64,000 bases of DNA from Zongyangia gallinarum (GTDB taxonomy: Bacteria > Bacillota > Clostridia > Oscillospirales > Ruminococcaceae), in contig CAJFQY010000014.1 in the NCBI GenBank assembly GCA_904419315.1, positions 15,092-79,091 on the forward strand, given 5' to 3'. The translations under genes were made by a program, and so were the position numbers. Of the stretch, positions 26,719 to 36,603 are shown piece by piece; within the stretch, counting starts at the first letter, position 1, and each line of letters begins with the position of its first letter. A model generated the notes under the pieces. It saw only the letters and a list, made by a program, of their open reading frames with translations, made no database searches and was not told the origin of the DNA.

Positions 26719-26765
26719 CAAAAGCGGGGCTTCCCCTTTTTGGGGGAAGCCCCGCTTTTGTTTTG
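26719..26765 (+). terminator. Rho-independent terminator after fruK-like gene
   Basis: CAAAAGCGGGGCTTCCCC / GGGGAAGCCCCGCTTTTG is a very long perfect stem followed by TTTTG. Confidence 0.95.
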
Positions 26766-26831
26766 TAGAATAGAGGAGAACCGGGAAGAGGAAAAGGGCA
26801 AAAAATTGTAAGAAATACAAATAATATCAAA

Positions 26832-26859
26832 TTGATTTCTACAACTCGATAGATAAAAT
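26832..26859 (+). promoter_or_regulatory. Candidate promoter of the fructanase gene
   Basis: TTGATT (26832-26837), a 16-bp spacer and TAAAAT (26854-26859). A second possible -10, TATAAT at 26969-26974, lies closer to the gene but lacks a clear -35. Which one is used cannot be told. Confidence 0.35.
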
Positions 26860-27031
26860 TGATACAACTTAGCATAATCAACAGACAAGTCGGGGGGGAT
26901 TGTGCAGATTAAATAAATCGTAGGAGATATGTGTGATCTTATTGCCAAATATGTCCAAATAGTGATATTATAATGATAAATTGCTTATTCCTACAAAATA
27001 AGCAAAGGAGAAGAAAAATAGAAGGAGGAAA

Positions 27032-30000
27032 ATGAGAATGAAGACCTTTGGCAGCAAAGCAAAGCGGGCAACCAAACGGCTGGCGGCTTTGTTCTTTGCA
27101 CTGGTGGTGGCCATTGCCAGCGTAGTTCCGGCAGTTGCCGCCGACCCCACCCAACTGGAATTCACCTTCCAGGATGGGAACTTCACTGAGTCGGAGGGCG
27201 TTTACACCGTAAACGACACCGGTGGGAACAACATCATCCCCTCTAACGCATCGGCAAAGACCTTTGATTATTCTTTGGATCTGAAGCTGCTGGATGCGAA
27301 AGGAGCGGCGACTGTTATTTTCGGTTATGCCGGAAACCGGTTCCATGGCGTGGAATTTAAGCAGGTCGATGGCAATATCGAAGTGACTTCCTTTGTGGAC
27401 AATGACCCCAATCATCGTCATCCCGACAACTATATCTTCCGGGCTTTGAAGGTTGAGAATGAGGGAGACATTACAGCGGGCTTTGTGCGTGTCCGGCTGA
27501 CCATGGATGAAAACAACAAGCTCACCGTCTATGCCGGGGACACCAAGGTGACCGAGCACACCTTTGCTGCGACCAACGGCGAGGGTGTTGCGGGCATCGC
27601 TTACTATGGCGGCCAACTGGGTATTATGACCTGGAATGCTAGCGCAGAGTTTAAAAACCTGACAGCTACCACTACTGACGCCCCGGCGGAAGAGGGCGAG
27701 TTTATCACCAACCTGGGCACCGAGGGCTGGCTGGCCGCGGGTGAAAACGGCGCGGGCACCTGGACGGTGACCCCCGACGGCATGCAGGGCAACAACCAGG
27801 GCCTGGGCGACACCTTCTACACCTCCAACAAATATATGCCGGCCAACTCCGCCTTTGTGCTGGAGGCTGACATGCACCTAGAGGCGGGCCAGGCGGCGGG
27901 CCTCACCTTCGGCATCCAGAACCGGGAGACCCCCAAGGCCACCTGGTACTGCGTCAACGTGGACAAGGTGATGGGCATCACCAAGCTCTTCAAGAACACC
28001 GGCGGCGAGGTTTGGAAAGTCGACCGTGCCCTGACGGAGAAAGAGCTTGCAAAGAAGGACTTTAAGATCCGCATTGAGTACCTGGACGGCGGACGGATGA
28101 ACTTCTATCTGGACGGCGAGCTGGTGGGCACCCAGCAGGAAAATGATTTTGCCGGCGGTTACATCGGCATCATGACCTTCCAATCCAACGCCACCTTCAA
28201 TAACGTCATGTTCTACGAGGCGGAAAATCCCCAGCTGACCGCTTTGGAGGTCAAGGATGTAGAGATTATCCCCGCCTTTGACGCGGACACCTATCAGTAT
28301 AACGCCACTGTCCCCTATGAGACAGAGAGCGTAGAGGTGAAAGCTTCTGTTGCCGATGGCTTCGGCCTTGCCATCAACGATGCGGCGGCGGAAAACGACA
28401 CCTATGTCACCGTGCCCCTGGAAGTGGGGAACAACAACATCCTGGTGAAGGCCATCGATGAGGATACCAACGTTTCCAGCATCACCACCGTCACCATCAA
28501 GCGGGAACAGGATCCGGCCTACGCCTACACCGAGCAGTGGAGGCCCCAGTTCCACTATTCCCAGGAGATCGGCTGGTGCAACGACCCCAACGGCATGGTT
28601 TACTTTGAGGGAGAGTGGCACCTCTTCTATCAGTACAATGTGCAGAAAACCTGGACCAGCATGCACTGGGGCCATGCGGTTTCCACCGACCTGATCCATT
28701 GGGAGGAACTGCCTATCGCCCTGTATCCCGATGAAAACGGCACCATCTTCTCCGGTTCCGCTGTCGTGGATAAGGACAACACCACCGGCTTCTTTGATGG
28801 CATCGAAGGCGGCGGCGGCGGCCTGGTGGCCATCTTCACTCATGACGGCGGCGGTCAGAAGCAGTCCCTTGCCTATTCCCTTGATAAAGGCCGTACCTGG
28901 ATCAAATACGAAGGCAATCCCGTCCTCACCTCGAAAGATGATCCTTGCAATGACGGTGCTTTCCGTGATCCCAAGGTCTTCTGGCATGAGGAGAGCGGCA
29001 AATGGATGATGGTCGTAGCGGGCGGACCCCTGCGCATCTATTCTTCTACCAACCTGATTGACTGGAATGTTGAAAGCGTCTATAACCGGAATCAGACCGT
29101 TGATGGAAAGCAAATCAACAGTATCTATTCTGAGTGCCCTGATTTCTTCAAGCTAGAAGTTGGCGACACCGACAACTATAAATGGGTCTATAGTGGCGGC
29201 GGCCGCTACTATATGATCGGCGACTTTAGAGAAGTTGAGGGGAAATGGTACTTTATCCCTGATACCAATGAGCAGTTTACAACAAACTACGCCCCCGACG
29301 CTTACGCGGCCCAGACCTACTTCGGCTGGGATGAGGGCGGCACTCCCGATGGCCGCCGGATCATGATCCAGTGGATGAGCAACTGGGCGTATGCCAACAA
29401 CCTGGCAAACATCACCGATCCTTATAACAATGCCCAGACCCTCATGTATGAGCTGACCCTGGAAGAGACTGCAAACGGCATCCGTCTGTTCCAGAACCCC
29501 ATCAGCGAGTATGACTCCCTGCGCCAGGTGGACAAAGCCACCGAGATCAACACCACCCTGACCCCCGACGGGGAGAACCCGCTGGCGGGATTTAGCGGCG
29601 ACCAGTACGAGATTGTGGCGGAATTCACCCCCACAGAGGATACCACCCAGGTGGGCTTCAAGCTGCGCACCGGCGGGGACCAGGAGACCCTGGTTTACTA
29701 TAACCTGCAGGATGGCAGAATGTATATTGACCGCACCAAGTCTGGTAAAGACGGCGGCGGCGGTTTCCTTGGCGTTTACAGCCAGCAGACATCCATGACC
29801 GAGGATGGCAAGATCCAGATGCGGATTTATGTAGACTGGTCCGCAGTGGAAGTCTTCGGCAACTACGGCGAGACCTTGGGCACAGCCCTGATCTTCCCCG
29901 ATTATGCCAGCACCGGCGCCGAGGTTTACACCTTAGGCGGCGACGCCCAGGTGGAAGCCACCATCTATCCTCTGGACAGCATCTGGAGAGAGACCCCCGA

Positions 30001-31552
30001 CACCCCGGCGGCTGCCACTGATGTAGTCGTCACCGACGGTTCCAAGGTGTATGCAGGCGAGACGGTAACCCTGAGCGCCAGAGTCCTGCCCGTCACCGCG
30101 GAGCAGAAGGTGGAGTGGGCTATCACCGACGGCGAAGGCCTGGTGGAGATCGTTTCCCAGACCAGCAATACCATCACCTTGAAAGGCGTTGCGGTAGGCG
30201 ACGTCCAGGTGACAGCAACTGTACCCGGCACCGAGATTTCCGGCACCGGTACCTTGCAGGTCATTGAGCCCAACTTCAACACCAACCTGACCGGCTGGGA
30301 GACCACCGGCGGTACCTGGGCCATTGACGAAAACGGCTATTACGGCGTTGGCGCCGGCGACATGTTCACCGTAGCCAAAGAGTCTGCCAAAGACTTTACA
30401 CTGACCGCGGATGTCACCCTGGAATCTGGAGATGCCTTCGGTATCGTATTTGGAGCGCAGGATGCCAATGCGGGCCAGGGCTCCTATGTCCTGAACTTTG
30501 ACCTGTCCAGCGAGGGCAACGGCCAGCGCTTCCGTATCTTCGAATTCCCCTACCGGGGTGCAGATATCAGCGATGTAGCGATCAAGACTTTTGCGGAGCT
30601 GGGCTTCACCCCAGAACGGGGCGTGACCTATCCTGTGGAGCTGACCGTCAAGGACGGCAAGATCAGCTTTACCTTTAACGGCATCAAGATCTTCGAGGAC
30701 GTGGAGGACACCAACACCGACCAGCTCTATCCCACAGGCCGCGTTGGATTTATGGGCTATAACGCCACTGTCCGTGCCCAGAACTTTATCCTCACCACCG
30801 AGTCCCCCATCGAGTCTGTGGTCACCGTCATCAACCCCATCGAGTTGCAGGTGGGCTCTGAGGTAGCCGCTCTGACCGACCGTCTGCCCGCCACTGTCAC
30901 CGTGGCCCAGGAGGACGGCGTCCAGAAGGATGTAGCGGTCACATGGGATGTCACCGGCGTCAAACTGGACGAGGCTGGCGAATATACCGCCGTGGGCAGG
31001 ATTGACGGATTTGATACCCCCATCAACGTGACTGTCACGGTGAAGGAAGAGGCGGTCATCGACTCCCTGACTCCGGAAGAGATCAACGTCTCCGCAGTGG
31101 AAGGCTCCACCGCAGAGGAAGTTTGGGAGAAGATTGACAAGAACGTCACCGCCAACTACTCCGACGGCAGCACCGCTAACCTGGTAGTCTCCGATTGGGA
31201 TTACGAGAACGTCAACTTTGACGAGCCCGGTACCTATGTGGCGACCGGCGCCCTGACCCTGGACGGCGTACCCATGGATCTGACCATCCAGATCAATGTG
31301 ACCATCACCGCAGAGGGCGGCCAGGTTGCTCCTGGCACCGACAAGCCCAGCATTCCTGGATCTGACGAAGGCCAGGTAGGCGGCGGCGATTGGGATTGGC
31401 CGGAAGGCAGCGGATCTGATTCCACCACCGGTTCCGGTTCCGGCGACAAAGAGAACCCGTCCTCCGGTGATCACAGCATGATCGCTGGAGCACTGGCAGT
31501 CCTTGCCCTGAGCGCCGCTGGCGTTGTGGTTCTCACCCGCAAAAAGAAATAA
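27032..31552 (+). CDS. Secreted multidomain GH32 fructan hydrolase (levanase/inulinase type)
   Basis: A 1506-residue cell-surface enzyme. The order is signal peptide (1-36), two beta-sandwich CBM66/LamG-like modules (about 42-212 and 225-403), a cadherin-like sandwich (about 408-492), the GH32 five-blade propeller (about 505-835), the GH32 C-terminal sandwich (about 850-990), an Ig-like module, a third CBM66-like module (about 1085-1250), two Ig-like repeats, a Gly/Ser linker and an anchor (ENPSSGD, hydrophobic helix, RKKK). The three GH32 acids are visible: D518 in WCNDPNG (nucleophile), D646 in FRDPK (transition state) and E701 in SECPD (acid/base). GAAGGAGG precedes the ATG. It would release fructose from levan or inulin outside the cell. 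Confidence 0.93.
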   Translation: MRMKTFGSKAKRATKRLAALFFALVVAIASVVPAVAADPTQLEFTFQDGNFTESEGVYTVNDTGGNNIIPSNASAKTFDYSLDLKLLDAKGAATVIFGYAGNRFHGVEFKQVDGNIEVTSFVDNDPNHRHPDNYIFRALKVENEGDITAGFVRVRLTMDENNKLTVYAGDTKVTEHTFAATNGEGVAGIAYYGGQLGIMTWNASAEFKNLTATTTDAPAEEGEFITNLGTEGWLAAGENGAGTWTVTPDGMQGNNQGLGDTFYTSNKYMPANSAFVLEADMHLEAGQAAGLTFGIQNRETPKATWYCVNVDKVMGITKLFKNTGGEVWKVDRALTEKELAKKDFKIRIEYLDGGRMNFYLDGELVGTQQENDFAGGYIGIMTFQSNATFNNVMFYEAENPQLTALEVKDVEIIPAFDADTYQYNATVPYETESVEVKASVADGFGLAINDAAAENDTYVTVPLEVGNNNILVKAIDEDTNVSSITTVTIKREQDPAYAYTEQWRPQFHYSQEIGWCNDPNGMVYFEGEWHLFYQYNVQKTWTSMHWGHAVSTDLIHWEELPIALYPDENGTIFSGSAVVDKDNTTGFFDGIEGGGGGLVAIFTHDGGGQKQSLAYSLDKGRTWIKYEGNPVLTSKDDPCNDGAFRDPKVFWHEESGKWMMVVAGGPLRIYSSTNLIDWNVESVYNRNQTVDGKQINSIYSECPDFFKLEVGDTDNYKWVYSGGGRYYMIGDFREVEGKWYFIPDTNEQFTTNYAPDAYAAQTYFGWDEGGTPDGRRIMIQWMSNWAYANNLANITDPYNNAQTLMYELTLEETANGIRLFQNPISEYDSLRQVDKATEINTTLTPDGENPLAGFSGDQYEIVAEFTPTEDTTQVGFKLRTGGDQETLVYYNLQDGRMYIDRTKSGKDGGGGFLGVYSQQTSMTEDGKIQMRIYVDWSAVEVFGNYGETLGTALIFPDYASTGAEVYTLGGDAQVEATIYPLDSIWRETPDTPAAATDVVVTDGSKVYAGETVTLSARVLPVTAEQKVEWAITDGEGLVEIVSQTSNTITLKGVAVGDVQVTATVPGTEISGTGTLQVIEPNFNTNLTGWETTGGTWAIDENGYYGVGAGDMFTVAKESAKDFTLTADVTLESGDAFGIVFGAQDANAGQGSYVLNFDLSSEGNGQRFRIFEFPYRGADISDVAIKTFAELGFTPERGVTYPVELTVKDGKISFTFNGIKIFEDVEDTNTDQLYPTGRVGFMGYNATVRAQNFILTTESPIESVVTVINPIELQVGSEVAALTDRLPATVTVAQEDGVQKDVAVTWDVTGVKLDEAGEYTAVGRIDGFDTPINVTVTVKEEAVIDSLTPEEINVSAVEGSTAEEVWEKIDKNVTANYSDGSTANLVVSDWDYENVNFDEPGTYVATGALTLDGVPMDLTIQINVTITAEGGQVAPGTDKPSIPGSDEGQVGGGDWDWPEGSGSDSTTGSGSGDKENPSSGDHSMIAGALAVLALSAAGVVVLTRKKK

Positions 31553-31576
31553 CCCGACGAGAAAAAACGCGACAAT

Positions 31577-31612
31577 AAAAGGGCCGCTCTCCTGGTGAGA
31601 GCGGCCCTTTTT
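31577..31612 (+). terminator. Rho-independent terminator of the fructanase gene
   Basis: AAAAGGGCCGCTCTC / GAGAGCGGCCCTTTTT with a short loop. Confidence 0.95.
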
Positions 31613-31676
31613 ACGCGGTATTTCATTTTTAAGGCAAAAAATAATGCCGCCCCCGCTATTGCAGGAACAGCACCCC

Positions 31677-31752
31677 TGGTGGACGATGAGGAACTCGAAT
31701 CCCCGACCTTCCGCACGTCAAGCGGAAGCTCTACCAGCTGAGCTAATCGTCC
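31677..31752 (-). tRNA. tRNA-Val (anticodon GAC)
   Basis: A complete cloverleaf on the minus strand. Acceptor GGACGAT pairs with ATCGTCC, D arm TTAGCTCAGCTGGTAGAGC, anticodon loop TTGACGT (GAC, Val), T loop TTCGAGT, discriminator A and an encoded CCA. Confidence 0.95.
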
Positions 31753-31774
31753 ATATTTTCTGAAGATGTTTTAT

Positions 31775-31803
31775 ATTATATCTCAAAGTTTCTGAAAAAT
31801 CAA
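31775..31803 (-). promoter_or_regulatory. Promoter of tRNA-Val
   Basis: Minus strand TTGATT (31803-31798), a 17-bp spacer and TATAAT (31780-31775), 23 bp upstream of the tRNA 5' end. Confidence 0.75.
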
Positions 31804-31962
31804 CATTTATACATAATTTTGACATATTTCATAAAAAAATCTTTGATCTAAGTCTGTTGATGATAATTTTGCCATAAACAGAGCGGATTATAAATTTATT
31901 CCACTGAAATAGTCGAGTTTTCTTTTGGTTTGTAACAAAGAAGTGAACATTTTTCTGTCTGC

Positions 31963-31991
31963 TTGCGAGGATTTTGATCCCATGGTATAAT
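31963..31991 (+). promoter_or_regulatory. Promoter of the ruvCAB operon
   Basis: TTGCGA (31963-31968), a 17-bp spacer and TATAAT (31986-31991). I found no LexA box here. Confidence 0.7.
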
Positions 31992-32056
31992 AATTTGAAT
32001 ATAATGTGTGGGGTATGCCTGAAAATAAGAAATAGAAACGAAATGGAGAAAAATAG

Positions 32057-32560
32057 ATGATAGTGATGGGAATTGACCCGGGTTATGCCATTGTGGGTTA
32101 CGGGGTTTTGGAATATCACCGTGGGAAATTCCGTACCTTGGGTTACGGCGCCATTACCACCCCCGCAGATATGCCCTTTGACTCCCGGCTGGAGGTCATT
32201 TATGATGAGCTGACCTATCTGCTCCACAAATACAAGCCGGAATCTATGGCGGTAGAGCAGCTGTTTTTTACCAGCAACCAGAAGACGGTCATCGCCGTGG
32301 GACAGGCCAGAGGAGTGATTGTCCTGGCGGGGAAAAAAGCCGGAGTCCCGATTTATGAGTATACGCCGCTACAGGTTAAGCAGTCGGTAGTAGGCTATGG
32401 CCGGGCAGTGAAAAAACAGGTGATGGAGATGACCCGTATTATGCTGGGCCTGGAAAAGGTACCAAAGCCCGACGATACAGCGGATGCTCTGGCCATCGCC
32501 ATCTGCCACGCTCACAGCGCCGGCTCCTTGCTTAATAAAGAAAAACTTCTGCAAAGATAG
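32057..32560 (+). CDS. ruvC: Crossover junction endodeoxyribonuclease RuvC
   Basis: A 167-residue Holliday-junction resolvase. The acidic catalytic residues appear in MGIDPGYAIVGYG (D7), VEQLFFTSNQKT (Glu) and PDDTADALAIAICHAH (Asp). RNase-H-like fold and normal length. First gene of a complete ruvC-ruvA-ruvB set with gaps of 20 and 65 bp. Confidence 0.95.
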   Translation: MIVMGIDPGYAIVGYGVLEYHRGKFRTLGYGAITTPADMPFDSRLEVIYDELTYLLHKYKPESMAVEQLFFTSNQKTVIAVGQARGVIVLAGKKAGVPIYEYTPLQVKQSVVGYGRAVKKQVMEMTRIMLGLEKVPKPDDTADALAIAICHAHSAGSLLNKEKLLQR

Positions 32561-32580
32561 AAGGAAAGGAACGCATTTTT

Positions 32581-33180
32581 ATGATCTACAGCATCCGGGG
32601 CACAGTAGTTCACACAGAGGCCAATATGATCGTTGTGGAATGCGGCGGCGTAGGCTACCAGTGTTCCACCACCAATCAGACCATTGCAAAACTCCCCAAG
32701 GAGCAAAAGCAGGTGCTCATCTACACCTACCTCCAGGTCCGGGAAGATGCCGTGAACTTATTTGGATTTTATGACCTAAATGAGCTGAGCTGTTTTAAGA
32801 TGCTCATCTCGGTTTCGGGCGTGGGCCCCAAAGCGGCATTGGCCATCCTTTCTGACTGCACTCCGGAGAAATTTGCATTGTGTGTAGCTTCTGGGGATTA
32901 CAAGACTCTAACCCGCAGCCAGGGCATCGGCCCTAAAATTGCCCAGCGGATTGTGCTGGAACTTAAAGATAAGATCAGCAATGAGCAGCTGACCCAAGCA
33001 GTTTCTGAGGGACCGGTCAGTATTGACCTGGACGCCTCCAATGTTTCAGAGGCCATCGGCGCTTTGGTGGTGTTGGGTTACAGCCAGTCGGAAGCAGCAG
33101 CAGCGGTGGCCAAACTGGACGGCTCTCTGCCGGTGGAGGAACTGATCAAGGGAGCGCTGAAAAAGCTGGCTTTGGGGTAA
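32581..33180 (+). CDS. ruvA: Holliday junction branch migration protein RuvA
   Basis: A 199-residue junction-binding subunit. OB-fold N-terminus (MIYSIRGTVVHTEANMIVVE), helix-hairpin-helix regions in LISVSGVGPKAALAILS and SQGIGPKIAQRIVLELKDK, and a C-terminal RuvB-contacting domain (EAIGALVVLGYSQSEAA). AGAAGGAAAGG precedes the ATG. It tetramerises on four-way junctions and loads RuvB. Confidence 0.95.
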   Translation: MIYSIRGTVVHTEANMIVVECGGVGYQCSTTNQTIAKLPKEQKQVLIYTYLQVREDAVNLFGFYDLNELSCFKMLISVSGVGPKAALAILSDCTPEKFALCVASGDYKTLTRSQGIGPKIAQRIVLELKDKISNEQLTQAVSEGPVSIDLDASNVSEAIGALVVLGYSQSEAAAAVAKLDGSLPVEELIKGALKKLALG

Positions 33181-33245
33181 AATATGCTTTTAGGACAGAA
33201 ATACAGCGAAATGCATAGCATAGAAGGAAAAAGGGGAAGAAACCA

Positions 33246-34310
33246 TTGATTAACGATTTTGAAATGGATTTCGAAAACCGGATTGTAGCTCCGGAAAACG
33301 TGGCAGAAGATAACGATATCGAAGCTTCTCTGCGCCCCAAAACACTCAGTGAATACATTGGCCAGGAAAAAGTCAAAGAAAACCTGACCGTGTTTATTGA
33401 AGCGGCCAAACGGCGGGGGGAAGCGCTGGACCACTGTCTGCTTTATGGACCTCCGGGCCTTGGCAAGACCACACTGTCGGCCATCATCGCCAACGAGATG
33501 AATGTAAACATCCGCATTACGTCGGGCCCAGCGGTGGAAAAACCGGGGGATTTGGCGGCGCTGCTGACCAATCTCAACGAAAATGATATCCTGTTTATCG
33601 ATGAAATTCACCGTCTGCCCCGCACGGTAGAGGAAGTGCTCTATCCAGCCATGGAGGACTATGCGTTGGATATTATCATCGGCAAGGGCCCGTCAGCCAG
33701 GTCTATCCGGATTGATCTGCCCAAGTTTACCCTGATCGGTGCTACCACCCGTGCGGGACAGTTGACATCCCCTCTTCGGGACCGGTTTGGCGTCATGATG
33801 CGTTTGGAACTTTACTCGCCGGAGGAACTGTCCCAGATCATCCTTCGTTCGGCGGGAATTTTGGAGGTTCCCTGTGATAAGGGCGGGGCTATTGAATTGG
33901 CCCGGCGCTCCAGGGGAACGCCTCGTATCGCCAACCGCTTTCTCAAGCGGGTCCGGGATTTCGCCCAGGTCATCGGAGATGGAACGATTACCAAAGAGAT
34001 GGCGGCCCTGGCGCTGGATAAGCTGGAAGTGGATCCCTTGGGGTTGGATAGTATTGACAGACGGATGCTTACCACCATCATCCGCAACTATAACGGCGGC
34101 CCGGTGGGGCTGGATACCTTGGCGGCGGCCATCGGAGAAGAATCCATCACATTGGAAGATGTCTATGAGCCATACCTGATGCAGATCGGCTTTCTCAGCC
34201 GGACCCCTAGAGGGCGCTGTGCCACACAGCTTGCCTATGATCATCTGGGGCTAAAACGGCTGAGGCCGGAAGAGAACTATCAACAGATGAACTTAATCGA
34301 CCTTGAATAA
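33246..34310 (+). CDS. ruvB: Holliday junction helicase RuvB
   Basis: A 354-residue AAA+ motor for branch migration. Walker A GPPGLGKTTLS, Walker B FIDEIHRLPR, sensor I GATTRAGQLTSPLRDRFG, Arg finger region and a C-terminal winged helix ending RTPRGR. The start is TTG 33246 behind AAGGGGAAG; the next ATG is 7 codons on. Length is normal. Confidence 0.96.
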   Translation: MINDFEMDFENRIVAPENVAEDNDIEASLRPKTLSEYIGQEKVKENLTVFIEAAKRRGEALDHCLLYGPPGLGKTTLSAIIANEMNVNIRITSGPAVEKPGDLAALLTNLNENDILFIDEIHRLPRTVEEVLYPAMEDYALDIIIGKGPSARSIRIDLPKFTLIGATTRAGQLTSPLRDRFGVMMRLELYSPEELSQIILRSAGILEVPCDKGGAIELARRSRGTPRIANRFLKRVRDFAQVIGDGTITKEMAALALDKLEVDPLGLDSIDRRMLTTIIRNYNGGPVGLDTLAAAIGEESITLEDVYEPYLMQIGFLSRTPRGRCATQLAYDHLGLKRLRPEENYQQMNLIDLE

Positions 34311-34327
34311 ATTTGTGGAGGCAGAAC

Positions 34328-35677
34328 ATGGGAAAGATATTTGGTACAGACGGCGCCAGAGGGGTGGCCAACAAGGAACTAAGTTGTGAGCTTGCCATGA
34401 ACATCGGACGGTGCGCGGCCACGGTATTGACCAGCCACACCCACCGCAAACCGAAAATTCTCATTGGTAAAGACACCCGTATTTCTTCTGATATGCTGGA
34501 AGCAGCATTGGTGGCCGGACTTTGTTCCGTAGGCGCCGACGTCATGCTCATCGGCGTGGTTCCCACCCCGGCGGTAGCTTATTTGGTGCAGGAGTATGAA
34601 GCGGATGCCGGCATCATGATTTCCGCCTCCCATAATCCGGTGGAATTTAACGGCATCAAGATTTTCAATGAAAACGGTTACAAGCTTTCCGACAGCATCG
34701 AAAACGAAATTGAGGCGATGCTGGAGCAGGGAGTGCCGGAGAAAATGCTGAAAACTGGTGGGGAGATCGGTTCAGTCATCCGGGTCAAAACCGCCACCAA
34801 GGATTATATTGACCATATCCGCTCTACGGTGGATGTGGATCTGACGGGCTTGACGGTGGCTATTGACTGCGCCAACGGCAGCGCCAGTACTACAGCTCAG
34901 ACCCTGTTTACCTCCATGGGCGCTAACTGCATGATTATCAACGACGTGCCTGACGGGATCAATATCAACGACAACTGTGGGTCTACCCATATCGAGGTTT
35001 TGGCCCGGTATGTGGTGCAAAATGGCTGTGATGTAGGCGTAGCCTTTGACGGAGACGCGGATCGCTGTCTAGCGGTGGATGAGCACGGCGTTATTTTGGA
35101 CGGCGACAAGCTGATGGCCATGTTTGCTCACGATATGAAGAAAAACGGCAGGCTAAAAAACGATACGGTAGTAGCCACCGTTATGTCCAACCTGGGCTTT
35201 TTCAAATTCTGTGAAAAATACGACATCCATGCTGAGTCCACCAAGGTTGGAGACCGATACGTGCTGGAAAATATGCTGCTGGGCGGCCATAACCTGGGCG
35301 GCGAGCAGTCAGGCCATATTATTTTTCTCGACTATATGACCACAGGCGATGGGCAGCTTTCCGCCGCCCAGCTGCTCTGTCTGCTCAAAAAGAGCGGCGG
35401 CAACCTGTCGGATCTTTCGGAAATCATGGAGCGCTATCCCCAGACGCTGGTCAACGTTACAGTGGCAAACGACGCCAAGGAACGGCTGGATGGGGAAGAG
35501 ACCATTTGGAACAAAATCAGAGCCTGTGAGCAGCAGCTGCAGGGCGACGGCAGAATCTTGGTCCGCTGCTCTGGGACCGAGCCCCTCATCCGGGTCATGG
35601 TAGAGGGGAAGGACGCCGAGACCATCGGCGCTATGGCGGCGGATATTGCTGAGACTATCAAGGAAAGACTGGGATAA
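34328..35677 (+). CDS. glmM: Phosphoglucosamine mutase
   Basis: A 449-residue enzyme converting glucosamine-6-phosphate to glucosamine-1-phosphate for peptidoglycan. Four domains are recognisable: active-site Ser S101 in MISASHNPVEFNG, the Mg loop DGDADRCLAVDE, the sugar loop GGEQSGHIIF and the phosphate-binding RCSGTEPLIRVM. ATG 34328 has GTGGAGG upstream; the in-frame GTG at 34313 is too close to the ruvB stop. It lies 17 bp after ruvB and abuts the methyltransferase gene. Confidence 0.96.
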   Translation: MGKIFGTDGARGVANKELSCELAMNIGRCAATVLTSHTHRKPKILIGKDTRISSDMLEAALVAGLCSVGADVMLIGVVPTPAVAYLVQEYEADAGIMISASHNPVEFNGIKIFNENGYKLSDSIENEIEAMLEQGVPEKMLKTGGEIGSVIRVKTATKDYIDHIRSTVDVDLTGLTVAIDCANGSASTTAQTLFTSMGANCMIINDVPDGININDNCGSTHIEVLARYVVQNGCDVGVAFDGDADRCLAVDEHGVILDGDKLMAMFAHDMKKNGRLKNDTVVATVMSNLGFFKFCEKYDIHAESTKVGDRYVLENMLLGGHNLGGEQSGHIIFLDYMTTGDGQLSAAQLLCLLKKSGGNLSDLSEIMERYPQTLVNVTVANDAKERLDGEETIWNKIRACEQQLQGDGRILVRCSGTEPLIRVMVEGKDAETIGAMAADIAETIKERLG

Positions 35678-36544
35678 ATGAGGACAGCTGAGCACTGGAA
35701 GGACTATCAAATACTGGACACATCCGGAGGGGAAAAGCTGGAGCGATGGGGCAATGTGGTTCTCATCCGCCCGGACCCTCAGATTATTTGGAACACCCCC
35801 AAAGATCCTGGCCTTTGGAAGAAGGCCAACGCCCGCTATATCCGGAGTAGTTCCGGCGGCGGACATTGGGAAAACAGCCATATGCCGCAAAACGAGTGGA
35901 GCATCTCCTATGGGGCGCTTCGTTTTCATATCCGGCCCACCGGCTTTAAGCATACCGGCCTTTTTCCGGAACAGGCCGTCAATTGGGACTGGATGATGGA
36001 TAAAATTGAGAGGGCAGGAAGGCCCATAAAGGTTCTCAATCTCTTCGCCTACACCGGCGGAGCCACCCTGGCCTGCGCTAAGGCGGGAGCCAGTGTCTGC
36101 CATGTGGATGCTTCCAAGGGGATGGTCAGCTGGGCCAGGGACAACGCCCGCCTCAGCGGCCTGGAGGACAGGCCCATCCGTTGGATTGTAGACGATTGTA
36201 AAAAGTTTGTAGAGCGGGAAATCCGTCGGGGCAACCGGTATGACGCGGTCATCATGGATCCGCCCTCCTACGGCCGGGGGCCGGGGGGAGAGGTGTGGAA
36301 GCTGGAAAGCGAGATTTACGGCCTAGTGGAGCTTTGCTCCCGGGTGCTCAGTGAACGCCCCCTCTTTTTCTTGCTTAACTCTTACACCACCGGCCTTTCG
36401 CCTTCAGTGATGCAGTATCTGCTGGGAGTAACGGTACGAAACAAATTTGGAGGAGAGGTCAGCGCCGATGAGATCGGCCTGCCGGTGAAAAAATCAGGCT
36501 ATGATCTGCCCTGTGGCTGCACAGCTATCTGGCAGTGTGAATAA
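35678..36544 (+). CDS. RlmI-like class I SAM-dependent methyltransferase
   Basis: A 288-residue Rossmann methyltransferase. The SAM site is LNLFAYTGGATLACAKAGA, followed by acidic CHVDASKGMVSWARDNA, and the catalytic motif MDPPSYGRGPGGEVW. This is the core of the RlmI/RlmK 23S rRNA cytosine methyltransferases, but there is no PUA domain, so the substrate is uncertain. Its ATG directly abuts the glmM stop codon, so the two are coupled. Confidence 0.85.
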   Translation: MRTAEHWKDYQILDTSGGEKLERWGNVVLIRPDPQIIWNTPKDPGLWKKANARYIRSSSGGGHWENSHMPQNEWSISYGALRFHIRPTGFKHTGLFPEQAVNWDWMMDKIERAGRPIKVLNLFAYTGGATLACAKAGASVCHVDASKGMVSWARDNARLSGLEDRPIRWIVDDCKKFVEREIRRGNRYDAVIMDPPSYGRGPGGEVWKLESEIYGLVELCSRVLSERPLFFLLNSYTTGLSPSVMQYLLGVTVRNKFGGEVSADEIGLPVKKSGYDLPCGCTAIWQCE

Positions 36545-36603
36545 AGGTGTAGAACTTGATTGCAGATGTGCCGGAAGCGGTGCGGAAATGGAGGTTAGTC
36601 CCG

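Noticed and set aside
29933..31474. 513-codon minus-strand open frame opposite the fructanase gene
   Set aside because: It mirrors the codon bias of the real gene, has no ribosome site or recognisable domain, and the plus-strand frame carries a signal peptide, catalytic motifs and an anchor.
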